A stretch of 63,734 nt of DNA, from positions 1 through 63,734 of the forward strand of contig JAGWSF010000095.1 in assembly GCA_028876385.1 (NCBI GenBank), in the 5' to 3' direction. The notes below the pieces were generated by a model, which was given only the letters and a program-made list of their open reading frames with translations, made no database searches and was not told where the DNA came from. This document shows positions 8,382 to 16,641 of the stretch, piece after piece; the stretch's first letter is position 1, and each line of letters begins with the position of its first letter. A program made the translations under genes and the position numbers. The DNA is from Acidobacteriota bacterium (GTDB taxonomy: Bacteria; Actinomycetota; Acidimicrobiia; Acidimicrobiales; Palsa-688).

Positions 8382-8573
8382 TTAGCGGTCCCGGCCGGAG
8401 CCGGAACCGGGCGGTACCGACCTCGGACGCCGGCCGGCTGGTACCCGCAACGGCCTCAGGGAGCGCTGCAGGTCGGCGACGTCGCGGCGTACGGCCGCGG
8501 CGACCAGCGCCAGGGCCGCCGCACCGATACCGGTCACGGCCATCGGGATGAGCCAGATTCCGTTCAGATGCAC
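8382..8573 (-). CDS. small single-span membrane protein, unknown
   Basis: A 63-residue product from GTG 8573, overlapping the end of the CxxC-protein gene region by 7 bp less its stop. One membrane helix (IWLIPMAVTGIGAAALALVAAAV) is followed by a basic tail (RRDVADLQRSLRPLRVPAGR). The tail would be cytoplasmic by the positive-inside rule. I do not recognise a family. Its support is the composition, membrane segment and tight packing between the CxxC protein and tatB. Confidence 0.55.
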   Translation of the reverse strand: MHLNGIWLIPMAVTGIGAAALALVAAAVRRDVADLQRSLRPLRVPAGRRPRSVPPGSGSGRDR

Positions 8574-8580
8574 GTAATCG

Positions 8581-8949
8581 TTAATAGCCGTTGGCGGCGC
8601 GGTAAGCCAACTCGCGTTCCCACTCGCCGCTCTCGAGCAGGAGGTGGAATTCGAGCAGGTCGTCGTGGCTGATGCGAGGGCCGGTCTTCGGCTCGTCGAG
8701 CTCGGCCGGCATGGTCCACTGCACGAGCCGGGCACCGGCCGAGGTCAGCGACTGTACGACGGCGTCGTTGGCGTCCTTGTTGACGATCAGCGAGCAGCCC
8801 GGGCAGACGAACGAGTAGGTGGACTGAGCCGTGGTCACGCAGAACTGGACCTGCACGTCCTCGATGGTCAGTTCCACGTCCCCGCACGTATGACAAGTCG
8901 CCCGGACGATGGCGGCGGCGTTCCTGCGACGACCCCGGCTGTAGTTCAC
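8581..8949 (-). CDS. CxxC zinc-ribbon-type conserved protein
   Basis: 122 residues from GTG 8949. ATCHTCGDVEL (CxxC) and FVCPGCSLIVN (CxxC) about 35 residues apart could form a rubredoxin-like zinc ribbon. The rest is alpha/beta with an acidic C-terminal helix (DLLEFHLLLESGEWERELAYR). Function unknown; zinc-ribbon proteins of this size may act in regulation, but nothing here specifies a partner. A much longer upstream extension of the frame runs antisense through the glycerophosphodiesterase gene and is rejected. The gene is divergent from that gene with about 67 bp between. Confidence 0.65.
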   Translation of the reverse strand: MNYSRGRRRNAAAIVRATCHTCGDVELTIEDVQVQFCVTTAQSTYSFVCPGCSLIVNKDANDAVVQSLTSAGARLVQWTMPAELDEPKTGPRISHDDLLEFHLLLESGEWERELAYRAANGY

Positions 8950-9016
8950 ATATGGTGGATCGGCAGGGTGCGGGATTCCTTGAGTTGCACCACGACCTTT
9001 CGGACACCAACACGAA

Positions 9017-9715
9017 ATGATGTCACCTAACGGACGGACCATCGGCTTCGCCCACCGGGGTGCGAGAGCCGAACGGCCTGACAACACCCTGGGGTCGTTC
9101 ACCCGCGCCCTCGAGCTCGGAGCGTCGGGGCTGGAGAGCGACGCGTGGGTGACCCTCGACGGGATCGCGGTGCTCGACCACGACGGGGTCATCGGTCCGC
9201 TGTGGCGCCGGAGAGCCATCTCCACCTGCCGGCGCGACGAGCTGCCGGGGCACATCCCGAGCCTGGAGGAGCTGTACCGTTCCTGCGGCACGCAGTTCGA
9301 GCTGTCCCTCGACATCAAGGACCCGTCGGCCCTCCCGGCGGTGCTGGCCGCAGCCGACTCGGTGGGGGCGGCGGGGCGGCTGTGGCTGTGCCACCACGAC
9401 TGGCGGACCATGGCGGCCTGGCGGTCGGCGGCCCCGGCGAGCCGGCTGGTCGAGTCGACCAACCTGGCCTGGATGTCGGAGGGTCTGTCGGCCCGGGTGT
9501 CCACCCTGGCCGCCGCCGGGCTGGACGCCGTCAACCTGCACCGCTCCCAATGGGACGCCGACACGGTGCGCGAGGTCCACGCCGTCGGCCTGCTGGCCCT
9601 GGCGTGGGACGCCCAGACCGTCGCCGACCTCACCGAGCTGGTCGCCATGGGGATCGACGGTCTCTACTCCGACCACGTGGACCGCATGGTCGGAGTCATC
9701 GGTCCGACCCGCTGA
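9017..9715 (+). CDS. glycerophosphodiester phosphodiesterase family protein
   Basis: 232 residues (ATG 9017, or the next codon). GFAHRGARAERPDNTLGSF is the GDPD signature with the catalytic His, GLESDAWVTLDG supplies the E-x-D metal ligands, and VLDHDGVIG the second active-site His. The TIM-barrel domain spans the whole length (GDPD domains are about 240 residues), and there is no signal peptide, so a cytoplasmic enzyme cleaving glycerophosphodiesters to glycerol 3-phosphate and an alcohol is likely. The 3' end of the gene, including its stop, is partly duplicated downstream. Confidence 0.9.
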   Translation: MMSPNGRTIGFAHRGARAERPDNTLGSFTRALELGASGLESDAWVTLDGIAVLDHDGVIGPLWRRRAISTCRRDELPGHIPSLEELYRSCGTQFELSLDIKDPSALPAVLAAADSVGAAGRLWLCHHDWRTMAAWRSAAPASRLVESTNLAWMSEGLSARVSTLAAAGLDAVNLHRSQWDADTVREVHAVGLLALAWDAQTVADLTELVAMGIDGLYSDHVDRMVGVIGPTR

Positions 9716-9751
9716 TCCGACGGGGTCATCGGCCCGGGCCGCTGATCGATC
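9692..9751 (+). repeat. imperfect 30-bp tandem duplication across a gene 3' end
   Basis: Positions 9692-9721 and 9722-9751 can be aligned over most of their length around gtcatcgg-ccg-cccgctgatc with a period of 30 bp. The second copy lies beyond the stop of the glycerophosphodiesterase gene and reaches the lepB end. Confidence 0.6.
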
Positions 9752-9755
9752 CCGC

Positions 9756-10421
9756 CTAGAGCGTGCCGAAGTGGCCGAGGGGCCACCACAGAAGGAAGGC
9801 CCGGCCCACGATCAGGTTCCTAGGTATGGGGCCGAGCTGGAACCGTGAGTCGTCGGAGTCCCCCCGGTTGTCCCCCATGACGAAGTAGTCGCCCTGCGGA
9901 ATGTGGACCGGCCCGAAGTTGGCGGTGTAGCTGTGCAGCTTGGGCAACCAGGGCTGGGCCAGCAGCTTCCCGTCGATATACACCTGACCCCCGCTGGCCG
10001 AGATGGTCTCGCCGGGGAGCCCGATGACCCGCTTGATCAGATCCTTCACCCCGGGACTGTTGAACGCCGGGGGCTTGTTGAAGACGATCACGTCGCCGCG
10101 GTGGACGCCGTGGAGGTGGTAGCTCAGCTTGTCCACGAGCACCTTGTCGCCGATCTTCAGGGTCGGCTCCATCGACCCCGACGGTATGTAGTAGGGCTGG
10201 ACGACGAAGCTGCGCAAGGCCAGAGCGGCGATCACCGCCACCGCGATGACCGCCGCCCACTCGATCAGCGCCCTCCGTCGGGGCCGCCGCGCCGGGGCCG
10301 GAGCCGGGACCGCCCGATCAGTCGGCGACGGGCCGGCCGGCGACGGGCCGGCCGGCGACGAGGGGCCCGGCGAGCCCGTCTCCCCTTCGGAGGGGCCGTC
10401 GGGGGGTTGGGCGTCGGGCAC
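9756..10421 (-). CDS. lepB: signal peptidase I
   Basis: 221 residues from GTG 10421. A Pro/Ala/Gly/Ser-rich cytoplasmic tail of about 45 residues precedes one membrane helix (LIEWAAVIAVAVIAALAL). The catalytic serine is in IPSGSMEPTL, the general-base lysine in DLIKRVIGLPGET, and the conserved FVMGDNRGDSDDSR box follows. It cleaves signal peptides of Sec- and Tat-exported precursors at the outer face of the membrane. It starts 14 bp after pafC and is convergent with the phosphodiesterase gene. The tail is encoded partly by a 15-bp tandem repeat. Confidence 0.95.
   Translation of the reverse strand: MPDAQPPDGPSEGETGSPGPSSPAGPSPAGPSPTDRAVPAPAPARRPRRRALIEWAAVIAVAVIAALALRSFVVQPYYIPSGSMEPTLKIGDKVLVDKLSYHLHGVHRGDVIVFNKPPAFNSPGVKDLIKRVIGLPGETISASGGQVYIDGKLLAQPWLPKLHSYTANFGPVHIPQGDYFVMGDNRGDSDDSRFQLGPIPRNLIVGRAFLLWWPLGHFGTL
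10324..10362 (+). repeat. 15-bp tandem repeat in the lepB N-terminal tail
   Basis: ggcgacgggccggcc occurs twice head to tail at 10324-10353 with a partial third copy. In lepB it encodes repeated PAGPS, so copy changes only lengthen the cytoplasmic tail. Confidence 0.7.
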
Positions 10422-10429
10422 GGGGGGTC

Positions 10430-10435
10430 ACCCTA
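10430..10435 (-). promoter_or_regulatory. -10-like element, possible leaderless lepB
   Basis: TAGGGT on the minus strand ends 8 bases before the lepB GTG and abuts the pafC stop. No Shine-Dalgarno is seen, so lepB may have its own leaderless transcript. Confidence 0.35.
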
Positions 10436-11398
10436 TTAGACGCCCGCCTGCGGTCCGGCGCGGTAACGGGCGAGAACCCGCTCGGCGGCGAGCGGGGCCA
10501 CCGTCGGGTCTCCCTCCACCACCGTGAGATGGGGTCCGGCCCGCAGCAGCAACCGCTCCAACCACGCCGACCGGGCGGCCCGCAGCCCCACCCGAAGCAC
10601 ACCGTCGGGGCGCTGCTCGACCGAGTCGGTGGGGTACTGCTCGGCGATCCAGTGGGCCGGCGGGTCGAGATCGAAGACCCACATGGGGTCGTCCTCGCGG
10701 GGATGGAAGACAGCCGCCGGGGGGTGCGACGGTCGGCCCGGCGGGGGCCCGAAGCCCTCACCGGTGGGCTCCAGGGTCTCGATGCGGTCGAGGCGGAACA
10801 TCCGCTCGGCCTGGGCGCTCTCACACCACGCCTCGAGGTACCACTCCCCTCCCTGGTTGAACACCCGCCACGGATGCACCACCCGTCGGCTACGGCGGTC
10901 CCGGCCGTAGGAGTAGTAGTCCAGGCGGACCTTCAGGTGGCGCTCGGCGGCGTCCCGGAGGGTGGACAGGACGGCGGGGTCGACGTCGGCCAGGTCCACG
11001 TCCAGCCCGTCTCCCCCGGCCAGGCCCAGCACCGAGTCCAGCTTCTCCAAGGCGGTGGCCAGGGAGGCGCCGGCGCCGGCCTCGGGGTAGGCGAGGAAGG
11101 CCCGTCCCGCCGAGAGCAGAGCCAGGGCCTCCTGGGCGTTGAGGCGCAGCGGGCGGCGGAAGTAGTCGGCCATACGTATCCACACCCGGCCGTCGGCGAT
11201 GTCCACGTCGATCAGGACGTCGGGGGTGAAGGGGTAGACGCCGCACATGAACAGCAGGTTCAGGTCGGACAGGAGGTCCTTCTCCCCCACGCTGAAACGG
11301 CGGCTCACCTCCTCCAGGGAGGGACCGTCGTGCGCGGCGATCCAGGGGACGATGGCCAGCAGCCGGGCCAGCCGCACGTCGGCCGGTTCGCGGCTCAC
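10436..11398 (-). CDS. pafC: PafC, WYL-domain transcriptional regulator
   Basis: 320 residues from GTG 11398, overlapping the pafB stop by 4 bp (GTGA). The N-terminal 90 residues form a winged helix (RLARLLAIVPWIAAH, SRRFSVGEKDLLSDL). The WYL core around 150-215 includes HLKVRLDYYSYGRDR, HPWRVFNQGGEWYLEAWC and FRLDRIETLEP, and a WCX-like C-terminal domain follows. In mycobacteria PafB and PafC form a heterodimer that activates the RecA-independent DNA-damage regulon; the tight pair here implies the same complex. The name refers to cotranscription with pafA, not a direct part in pupylation. Confidence 0.9.
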   Translation of the reverse strand: MSREPADVRLARLLAIVPWIAAHDGPSLEEVSRRFSVGEKDLLSDLNLLFMCGVYPFTPDVLIDVDIADGRVWIRMADYFRRPLRLNAQEALALLSAGRAFLAYPEAGAGASLATALEKLDSVLGLAGGDGLDVDLADVDPAVLSTLRDAAERHLKVRLDYYSYGRDRRSRRVVHPWRVFNQGGEWYLEAWCESAQAERMFRLDRIETLEPTGEGFGPPPGRPSHPPAAVFHPREDDPMWVFDLDPPAHWIAEQYPTDSVEQRPDGVLRVGLRAARSAWLERLLLRAGPHLTVVEGDPTVAPLAAERVLARYRAGPQAGV

Positions 11399-12366
11399 GG
11401 GGATCCCCCGCCAGCCGCGGCCCGGTCCCCGGCGGCAATCTGCTCCAACCAGGCCACCATCCCCTCCCTGTGGGGGGCCGGGCCGAGGATTTCGGCGTGC
11501 TCGAGGTAGCCGAGGACGAAGCTGTAGAAGGCCCCCGAGCTGGTGACCCCGAACTCGAACACCGCCGAGCCGTCGGGGCGGTGTTCGACCTCGGCGGCGT
11601 CGCCCAACGCCTGGGCGGCCCAGCCGGCCTGCTCGGCATCCACCCACAGGCGCGCCGTCTGCTCCTCCTCCTCCCCCATCCGCCACGGCGGGGGGGGCAG
11701 GGCCTGAGCCGGCCCCGGGCGGGCGAACGCGGCCGGCGGGCCGCTCGGCTCCAGGCGCCCCTCCACCCGGTCGAGGCGGAAGAGACGCTCCTCACCACGG
11801 TGGTGGTCCAGCCCGGCCAGGTACCAGTGGCCCCGGTGGAACGACAGCCGCCACGGATCGACGACGCGCTCCTGGCCTCGGTAGGTGAAGCGGAGGCGGC
11901 GCCGCTCGCTCACCGCGGCGAAGACCACGGCCGCCGTCTCCCCCGCCGGCAGGGCGGTGCCCCCGCCCCCGGGGGGGCCTCCCGCCGCCGCCCCGTCGGC
12001 GGCCCCGCCCAGCTTGCGCAGGGCGCGCACCAGGGCATCGCTCCACTCCCCTTCCATCTGCACCGCCGATGCGGCCAGGCGCAGGGCCGTCAGCTCGGAC
12101 TCGTCGAGTCCCGGGTCGGGCAGCTCGTAGAGCTCCCGGGGGATGCGGTAGCCGGCGTCCTCGGGACCCGAGCCCTCGGGGATCTCGGTGACCAGCGGGA
12201 AGCCCATCTGGCGCAGAAGGTCCTTGTCCCGCTCGAAGTTGCGCCGGAAGGCCTCGGGGTCGGCGGAGTACCCGTCTATGCGTTCGGCGATCTCGGCCCG
12301 GCTCAGCGGGCGGGGCGTGTCGAGGAGGGCGGCGACCAGGTTGACCAGTCGTTCGAGGCGATCCAT
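11395..12366 (-). CDS. pafB: PafB, WYL-domain transcriptional regulator
   Basis: 323 residues from ATG 12366. An HTH at about 1-60 (RLERLVNLVAALLDTPRPLS, AEIAERIDGY) is followed by the WYL domain at about 145-215 (RRRLRFTYRGQERVVDPWRL, GHWYLAGLDHHRGEERLFRL) and a C-terminal WCX-type domain. PafB partners PafC in DNA-damage gene activation in mycobacteria. The gene sits 7 bp after pafA and overlaps pafC by 4 bp, so pafA-pafB-pafC are one transcription unit. A poly-Gly/Pro segment at about 125-140 is a low-complexity insertion. Confidence 0.9.
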   Translation of the reverse strand: MDRLERLVNLVAALLDTPRPLSRAEIAERIDGYSADPEAFRRNFERDKDLLRQMGFPLVTEIPEGSGPEDAGYRIPRELYELPDPGLDESELTALRLAASAVQMEGEWSDALVRALRKLGGAADGAAAGGPPGGGGTALPAGETAAVVFAAVSERRRLRFTYRGQERVVDPWRLSFHRGHWYLAGLDHHRGEERLFRLDRVEGRLEPSGPPAAFARPGPAQALPPPPWRMGEEEEQTARLWVDAEQAGWAAQALGDAAEVEHRPDGSAVFEFGVTSSGAFYSFVLGYLEHAEILGPAPHREGMVAWLEQIAAGDRAAAGGGSP

Positions 12367-12373
12367 ACCGGCC

Positions 12374-13732
12374 CTAGAGCGAGGCGATCAGCTTCTCGAC
12401 CCGCTCGTCGTGGGATTTGAACGGGTCCTTGCAGAGAACGGTGCGCTGGGCCTGGTCGTTGAGCTTTAGGTGTACCCAGTCGACGGTGAAGTCCCGGCGC
12501 CGCTCCTTGGCCTTGCGGATGAACTCGCCCCGCAGCCGGGCCCGGGTGGTCTGCGGTGGCTGGTCCATGGCGGTGTCGATGGCCTCGTCGGTGCAGGTGC
12601 GCTCGACCAGCCCGGCCGACTGCAGCTTGTAGAACAGGCCCCGCTGGCGGTTCACGTCGTGGTACTGGAGGTCTATCAGGGCCACCTTGGGGTGGGTGAG
12701 GGGGATGTCGTTGCGCAATCGGTAGCGCTCGATCAGGTGGTGCTTGATGACCCAGTCGCACTCCCGGTCGAGCGACCACGGGTCGGATTCGAGGCCGGTC
12801 AGGCAGTGCTCCCACATGTCCAGGGCCTGGTCCTCGAGCGGCGACAGGCCCTTGGTCTCCTGGTAGCGCCGGGCCCGGTTGAAGTACTCGGTCTGGATGT
12901 CGAGGGCGCTGGCTTCCCGGCCGTTGGCCAGGCGCACCCGGCGGCGCAGGGTGGTGTCGTGGCTGATCTCCCGGATGGCCCGGATGGGGTTCTCCAGGGT
13001 CATGTCCCTCAGGATGACGGCGGGGTCCTCGAGCATGCGCAGCAGGATGCTGGTGGCGCCGATCTTCAAGAAGGTGGAGTACTCGCTCATGTTCGAGTCA
13101 CCGACGATCACGTGCAGCCGGCGGTAACGCTCGGCGTCGGCGTGGGGCTCGTCCCGGGTGTTGATGATGGGCCGGCTGCGGGTGGTGGCCGACGAGACCC
13201 CCTCCCAGATGTGCTCGGCCCGTTGGCTGATGCAGTACATGGCACCGCGCGCCGTCTGCAGCACCTTGCCGGCACCGGCGTAGATCTGCCGGCTCACCAG
13301 GAACGGGATGAGCACCTCGGCGTAGTGGGCGAAGTCGTCCCGTCGGCTGGTCAGGTAGTTCTCGTGGCACCCGTAGGAGTTGCCGGCCGAGTCGGTGTTG
13401 TTCTTGAACAGGAAGACCACGCCCCGGATGCCCTCCTCCCGCAGGCGGGCCTCGGCGGAGCCGACCAGTTGCTCGAGTATGCGCTCGCCCGCCTTGTCAT
13501 GGGCGACCAGGTCGAGGATCGAGTCGCATTCGGGCGTGGCGTACTCGGGGTGGCTGCCCACGTCGAGATACAGACGCGCCCCGTTCTCCAGGAAGACGTT
13601 GGACGACCGGCCCCAGCTGACCACCCGGCGGAACAGGTAGCGCGCCACCTCGTCGGGGCTCAGCCGGCGCTGGCCCCGCAAGGTGCACGTGACTCCGTAC
13701 TCGTTCTCCAAGCCGAAGATGCGCCGGTCCAT
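12374..13732 (-). CDS. pafA: PafA, Pup-protein ligase
   Basis: 452 residues from ATG 13732, giving [17 protein letters not shown]; a GTG four codons upstream is in frame but unneeded. The glutamine-synthetase-like fold is clear: the Mg-ATP Glu motif ENEYG at the N-terminus, Asp57 in [12 protein letters not shown] as the expected catalytic aspartate, [20 protein letters not shown], and [22 protein letters not shown]. PafA uses ATP to join the C-terminal glutamate of Pup to substrate lysines, marking proteins for the proteasome. It lacks the insert at about 50-75 that distinguishes Dop, encoded about 9 kb away. It starts 41 bp after acs and may share its transcript. Confidence 0.97.
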   Translation of the reverse strand: MDRRIFGLENEYGVTCTLRGQRRLSPDEVARYLFRRVVSWGRSSNVFLENGARLYLDVGSHPEYATPECDSILDLVAHDKAGERILEQLVGSAEARLREEGIRGVVFLFKNNTDSAGNSYGCHENYLTSRRDDFAHYAEVLIPFLVSRQIYAGAGKVLQTARGAMYCISQRAEHIWEGVSSATTRSRPIINTRDEPHADAERYRRLHVIVGDSNMSEYSTFLKIGATSILLRMLEDPAVILRDMTLENPIRAIREISHDTTLRRRVRLANGREASALDIQTEYFNRARRYQETKGLSPLEDQALDMWEHCLTGLESDPWSLDRECDWVIKHHLIERYRLRNDIPLTHPKVALIDLQYHDVNRQRGLFYKLQSAGLVERTCTDEAIDTAMDQPPQTTRARLRGEFIRKAKERRRDFTVDWVHLKLNDQAQRTVLCKDPFKSHDERVEKLIASL

Positions 13733-13773
13733 GTCCAGGCGCACGCTAGCGCCATACGGGGCGCTCGGCGGTC

Positions 13774-15741
13774 TTAGCCCTGCTCTTTTTCCTCGGCGCC
13801 GGGCACCAGACGGTCGCGGATGGCGTTCACGACGGTGGGATCGAGGAGGGTGGTGACGTCTCCGAGCTCGCGCTGTTCGGCCACGTCACGCAGGAGCCGC
13901 CGCATGATCTTGCCGCTCCGGGTCTTGGGTAGCTCCGGAGTGAGCATGATCTGGCGGGGTTTGGCGATGGGCCCGATCTCGCGGGCGACGTGGTTGCGCA
14001 GGTCGGTGACCAGGTCGTCGCCCTGCACCCCGTCGCTCTTGACCGTGACGAAGGCGACGATGGCCTGACCGGTGGTCGGGTCGCTGGCCCCGACGACGGC
14101 CGCCTCGGCGACGGCCGGGTGGCCGACCAGGGCGTGCTCCACCTCGGTGGTGGAGATGCGGTGACCCGAGACGTTCATGACGTCGTCGACCCGGCCGAGC
14201 AGCCATATGTCGCCGTCGTCGTCGCGTTTGGCCCCGTCGCCGGCGAAGTACATCCCCTCGAAGCGCGACCAGTAGGTGTCCTTGTAGCGCTGATCGTCAC
14301 CCCAGATGCCCCGCAGCATGCCCGGCCACGGCTCCTTGATGACCAGCAGGCCCCCCTCGCCGGCGGCCACGGGGCTGCCGTCGTTGTGGACCACGTCGGC
14401 GGTGACCCCCGGCAGCGGGGTCATGGCCGCGCCCGGCTTGGTGGCGGTGATCCCCGGCAGCGGGGCGATCATGATCCCCCCGGTCTCGGTCTGCCACCAG
14501 GTGTCCACGATCGGGCAGCGGTCCCCGCCGATGTGCTTGCGGTACCACATCCACGCCTCGGGGTTGATGGGCTCGCCGACCGAGCCGAGCAGGCGCAGCG
14601 AGGACAGGTCGTGGCCGGCGGGGAGGTCCTCGCCCCACTTCATGAACGTTCGGATGGTCGTGGGCGCGGTGTAGAGGATGTTGACCCGGTAGCGCTCCAC
14701 GATCTGCCACCAACGGTCCTTGGTCGGCGTGTCGGGGGTCCCCTCGTACATGACCGAGGTGGTGGCGTTGGCCAGCGGGCCGTAGACGATGTAGCTGTGA
14801 CCGGTCACCCAACCGATGTCGGCGGCGGTCCAGAACACGTCCTGGTCGGGTTTCAGGTCGAACACCAGCCGGTGGGTGGCCGACGTGTGGGTCAGGTAGC
14901 CACCAGAGGTGTGCAGTATGCCCTTGGGCTTGGCCGTGGTGCCGCTCGTGTACATGATGTAGAGCGGGTGCTCGGAGTCGAACATCTCGGGCGTGTGCTG
15001 CTCGGAGGCGGTGTCGACGACGTCGTGCCACCACACGTCCTGGTCGTCGTTCCACGCCACGTCCTGACCGGTGCGGCGCACCACCAGCACCTTGGCCACG
15101 TTCGGGCAGGCCTTCACCGCCTCGTCCACCGCCGGCTTGAGCGCGCTCGGCGCCCCCCGCCGGTAGCCGCCGTCGGAGGTAACCACGAACCGGGCGTCGC
15201 AGTCCTGGATGCGATCCCGCAGGGCGTCGGCGGAGAAGCCCCCGAACACGACGGTGTGGGGTGCGCCCAACCGGGCGCAGGCCAGCATGGCCACCACCGT
15301 CTCGGGGATCATCGGCATGTAGATCGCCACCTTGGTCCCCGCCTCCACCCCGAGCGAGGTCAAGGCGTTGGCGGCCCGGCAGACCATCGACTTCAGATCG
15401 GAGTAGGTGATGGTGCGGGTGTCGCCCGGCTCCCCTTCCCAGTGGAACGCCACCCGGTCCCCGAGGCCGGCTTCGACGTGGCGGTCCACGCAGTTGTAGG
15501 CGACGTTCAGCCGGCCGCCCACGAACCACTTGGCGAAGGGCAGGTTCCACTCGAGCGCGGTGGTCCACGGCTCGGCCCAGGTCAAACGGCGGGCCTGCTC
15601 CTCCCAGAACGCCACCGGGTCGGCGGAGGCCTGCTCGTAGATGCCCGGTTGGGCCACGGCGGCGGCCGCGAACTCCGGGGGAGGAGCGAAACGTCGCTCC
15701 TCCCTCAAGAGGGCAGACAGTTCAGATGACTGGTCGCTCAT
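13774..15741 (-). CDS. acs: acetyl-CoA synthetase (AMP-forming)
   Basis: 655 residues from ATG 15741, overlapping the satP stop by 4 bp (ATGA). Adenylate-forming family motifs are all present: [12 protein letters not shown] (P-loop), [19 protein letters not shown], and the C-terminal [13 protein letters not shown] whose Lys611 is the expected acetyl-regulated catalytic lysine. Length and sequence match bacterial Acs, which turns acetate, ATP and CoA into acetyl-CoA. It shares an operon with the acetate transporter satP, and a LytTR operator lies upstream of satP. Downstream pafA follows after 41 bp, which would couple acetate activation and pupylation genes transcriptionally if no terminator intervenes; I see none. 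Confidence 0.97.
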   Translation of the reverse strand: MSDQSSELSALLREERRFAPPPEFAAAAVAQPGIYEQASADPVAFWEEQARRLTWAEPWTTALEWNLPFAKWFVGGRLNVAYNCVDRHVEAGLGDRVAFHWEGEPGDTRTITYSDLKSMVCRAANALTSLGVEAGTKVAIYMPMIPETVVAMLACARLGAPHTVVFGGFSADALRDRIQDCDARFVVTSDGGYRRGAPSALKPAVDEAVKACPNVAKVLVVRRTGQDVAWNDDQDVWWHDVVDTASEQHTPEMFDSEHPLYIMYTSGTTAKPKGILHTSGGYLTHTSATHRLVFDLKPDQDVFWTAADIGWVTGHSYIVYGPLANATTSVMYEGTPDTPTKDRWWQIVERYRVNILYTAPTTIRTFMKWGEDLPAGHDLSSLRLLGSVGEPINPEAWMWYRKHIGGDRCPIVDTWWQTETGGIMIAPLPGITATKPGAAMTPLPGVTADVVHNDGSPVAAGEGGLLVIKEPWPGMLRGIWGDDQRYKDTYWSRFEGMYFAGDGAKRDDDGDIWLLGRVDDVMNVSGHRISTTEVEHALVGHPAVAEAAVVGASDPTTGQAIVAFVTVKSDGVQGDDLVTDLRNHVAREIGPIAKPRQIMLTPELPKTRSGKIMRRLLRDVAEQRELGDVTTLLDPTVVNAIRDRLVPGAEEKEQG

Positions 15742-16400
15742 GCGCGCTCTCCCAACTGGATGTTCGAGACCGGCCTCATCAACGGGCCGCCCACGAACAG
15801 TACCGGCCGGCCCCGCATGCCGTTGATGACGCCGGCGGCCGACGTGTACCAGGCCACTGCGGCGGTGACCACGCCGAGGTAGCCGCCCCAGTGGGCTAGT
15901 CCGGTGCTGTTCTGGAAGTTGGCGAACACGAGCACGATCTCGGTGATCTCGAGAGTGAGGAACACGCCGAGCACGGCCAGGTTCACCGCGGAGCTCCACA
16001 GCAGCATGTAGGTGTTGAATATCAAGAAGGCGAGCAGGATCCACGCCTCGTCGTTGTGCACCTGCACCACGTTCTTGGCGCCGGGAGCGACCAACTCCAC
16101 GTAGACGGCCAGGCCGATCCAGAAGCCGCCGTAGGTCGAGAACGCCGTAGCCCCGAAGACGTTGCGGTTACGGAACTCCCACATCCCGGCGAGGAGCTGG
16201 CACAGCCCGCCGTAGGCGAAGGCAAACCCGAGGAACGGCGCCGTCCCCCTCGTCCAGTTGGCGTTCTGGGCCGACAGGAGGAACGTGGTCAGCGCGAAGG
16301 CCGCCAGACCCAGTGGAGCCGGATCCGCAGGGGGCGGTACCGAGGTCACCTCCATGACCGTCGGAGCCACCACGACATCGTTTGCGCTGTCGATCGCCAT
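15738..16400 (-). CDS. satP: acetate transporter, GPR1/FUN34/YaaH (SatP) family
   Basis: 220 residues from ATG 16400, with GGGGGA at good spacing. Six membrane helices follow a short tail; the family signature N-P-A-P-L-G-L appears as DPAPLGLAAFALTTFLLS, and FAYGGLCQLLAGMWEFRN matches the conserved second helix region. These channels carry acetate or succinate with protons. Its 4-bp overlap with acs ties uptake directly to activation. Upstream 100-130 bp lie two direct repeats matching the LytTR operator consensus, oriented toward satP. Confidence 0.92.
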   Translation of the reverse strand: MAIDSANDVVVAPTVMEVTSVPPPADPAPLGLAAFALTTFLLSAQNANWTRGTAPFLGFAFAYGGLCQLLAGMWEFRNRNVFGATAFSTYGGFWIGLAVYVELVAPGAKNVVQVHNDEAWILLAFLIFNTYMLLWSSAVNLAVLGVFLTLEITEIVLVFANFQNSTGLAHWGGYLGVVTAAVAWYTSAAGVINGMRGRPVLFVGGPLMRPVSNIQLGERA

Positions 16401-16452
16401 ATCTAATCCCCCATCTGTTGCTGCGGTGACCCCAGCGGCCCCCGCCGCACGG

Positions 16453-16481
16453 ATTTTGAGCCGGTCCGCCCACCATCCGAA
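16453..16481 (-). promoter_or_regulatory. candidate satP-acs promoter
   Basis: On the minus strand TTCGGA (16476-16481) and CAAAAT (16453-16458) are separated by 17 bp. The match is modest, but it places the LytTR repeats at about -57 to -86, a position suited to activation. Confidence 0.35.
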
Positions 16482-16502
16482 AGGCTCCCGGCCGACCAAT
16501 CG

Positions 16503-16532
16503 CTGAACGGTCCCTCCGAAGCGCCGAACGGT
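16503..16532 (-). promoter_or_regulatory. LytTR-type operator: two direct repeats 21 bp apart
   Basis: Minus-strand ACCGTTCAG (16503-16511) and ACCGTTCGG (16524-16532) are separated by 12 bp, so they repeat every 21 bp, two helical turns. Both fit the published LytTR consensus [TA][AC][CA]GTTN[AG][TG]. They lie between satP-acs and the divergent operon that encodes a LytTR regulator, the natural ligand. Confidence 0.7.
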
Positions 16533-16641
16533 CACTGGTCGGCGGTGAATGGTGCTCCCCGATCCCCGCCGGTCCCTTGTGGCACACTCCTGCGGGTCGT
16601 GCTCGGGGATCGACCACGATCGGGGAGGATGAGGTCGGGCA

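Noticed and set aside
12470..13777. A 435-codon plus-strand frame over pafA
   Set aside because: Antisense shadow of pafA, with no recognisable motif, while pafA itself is unmistakable.
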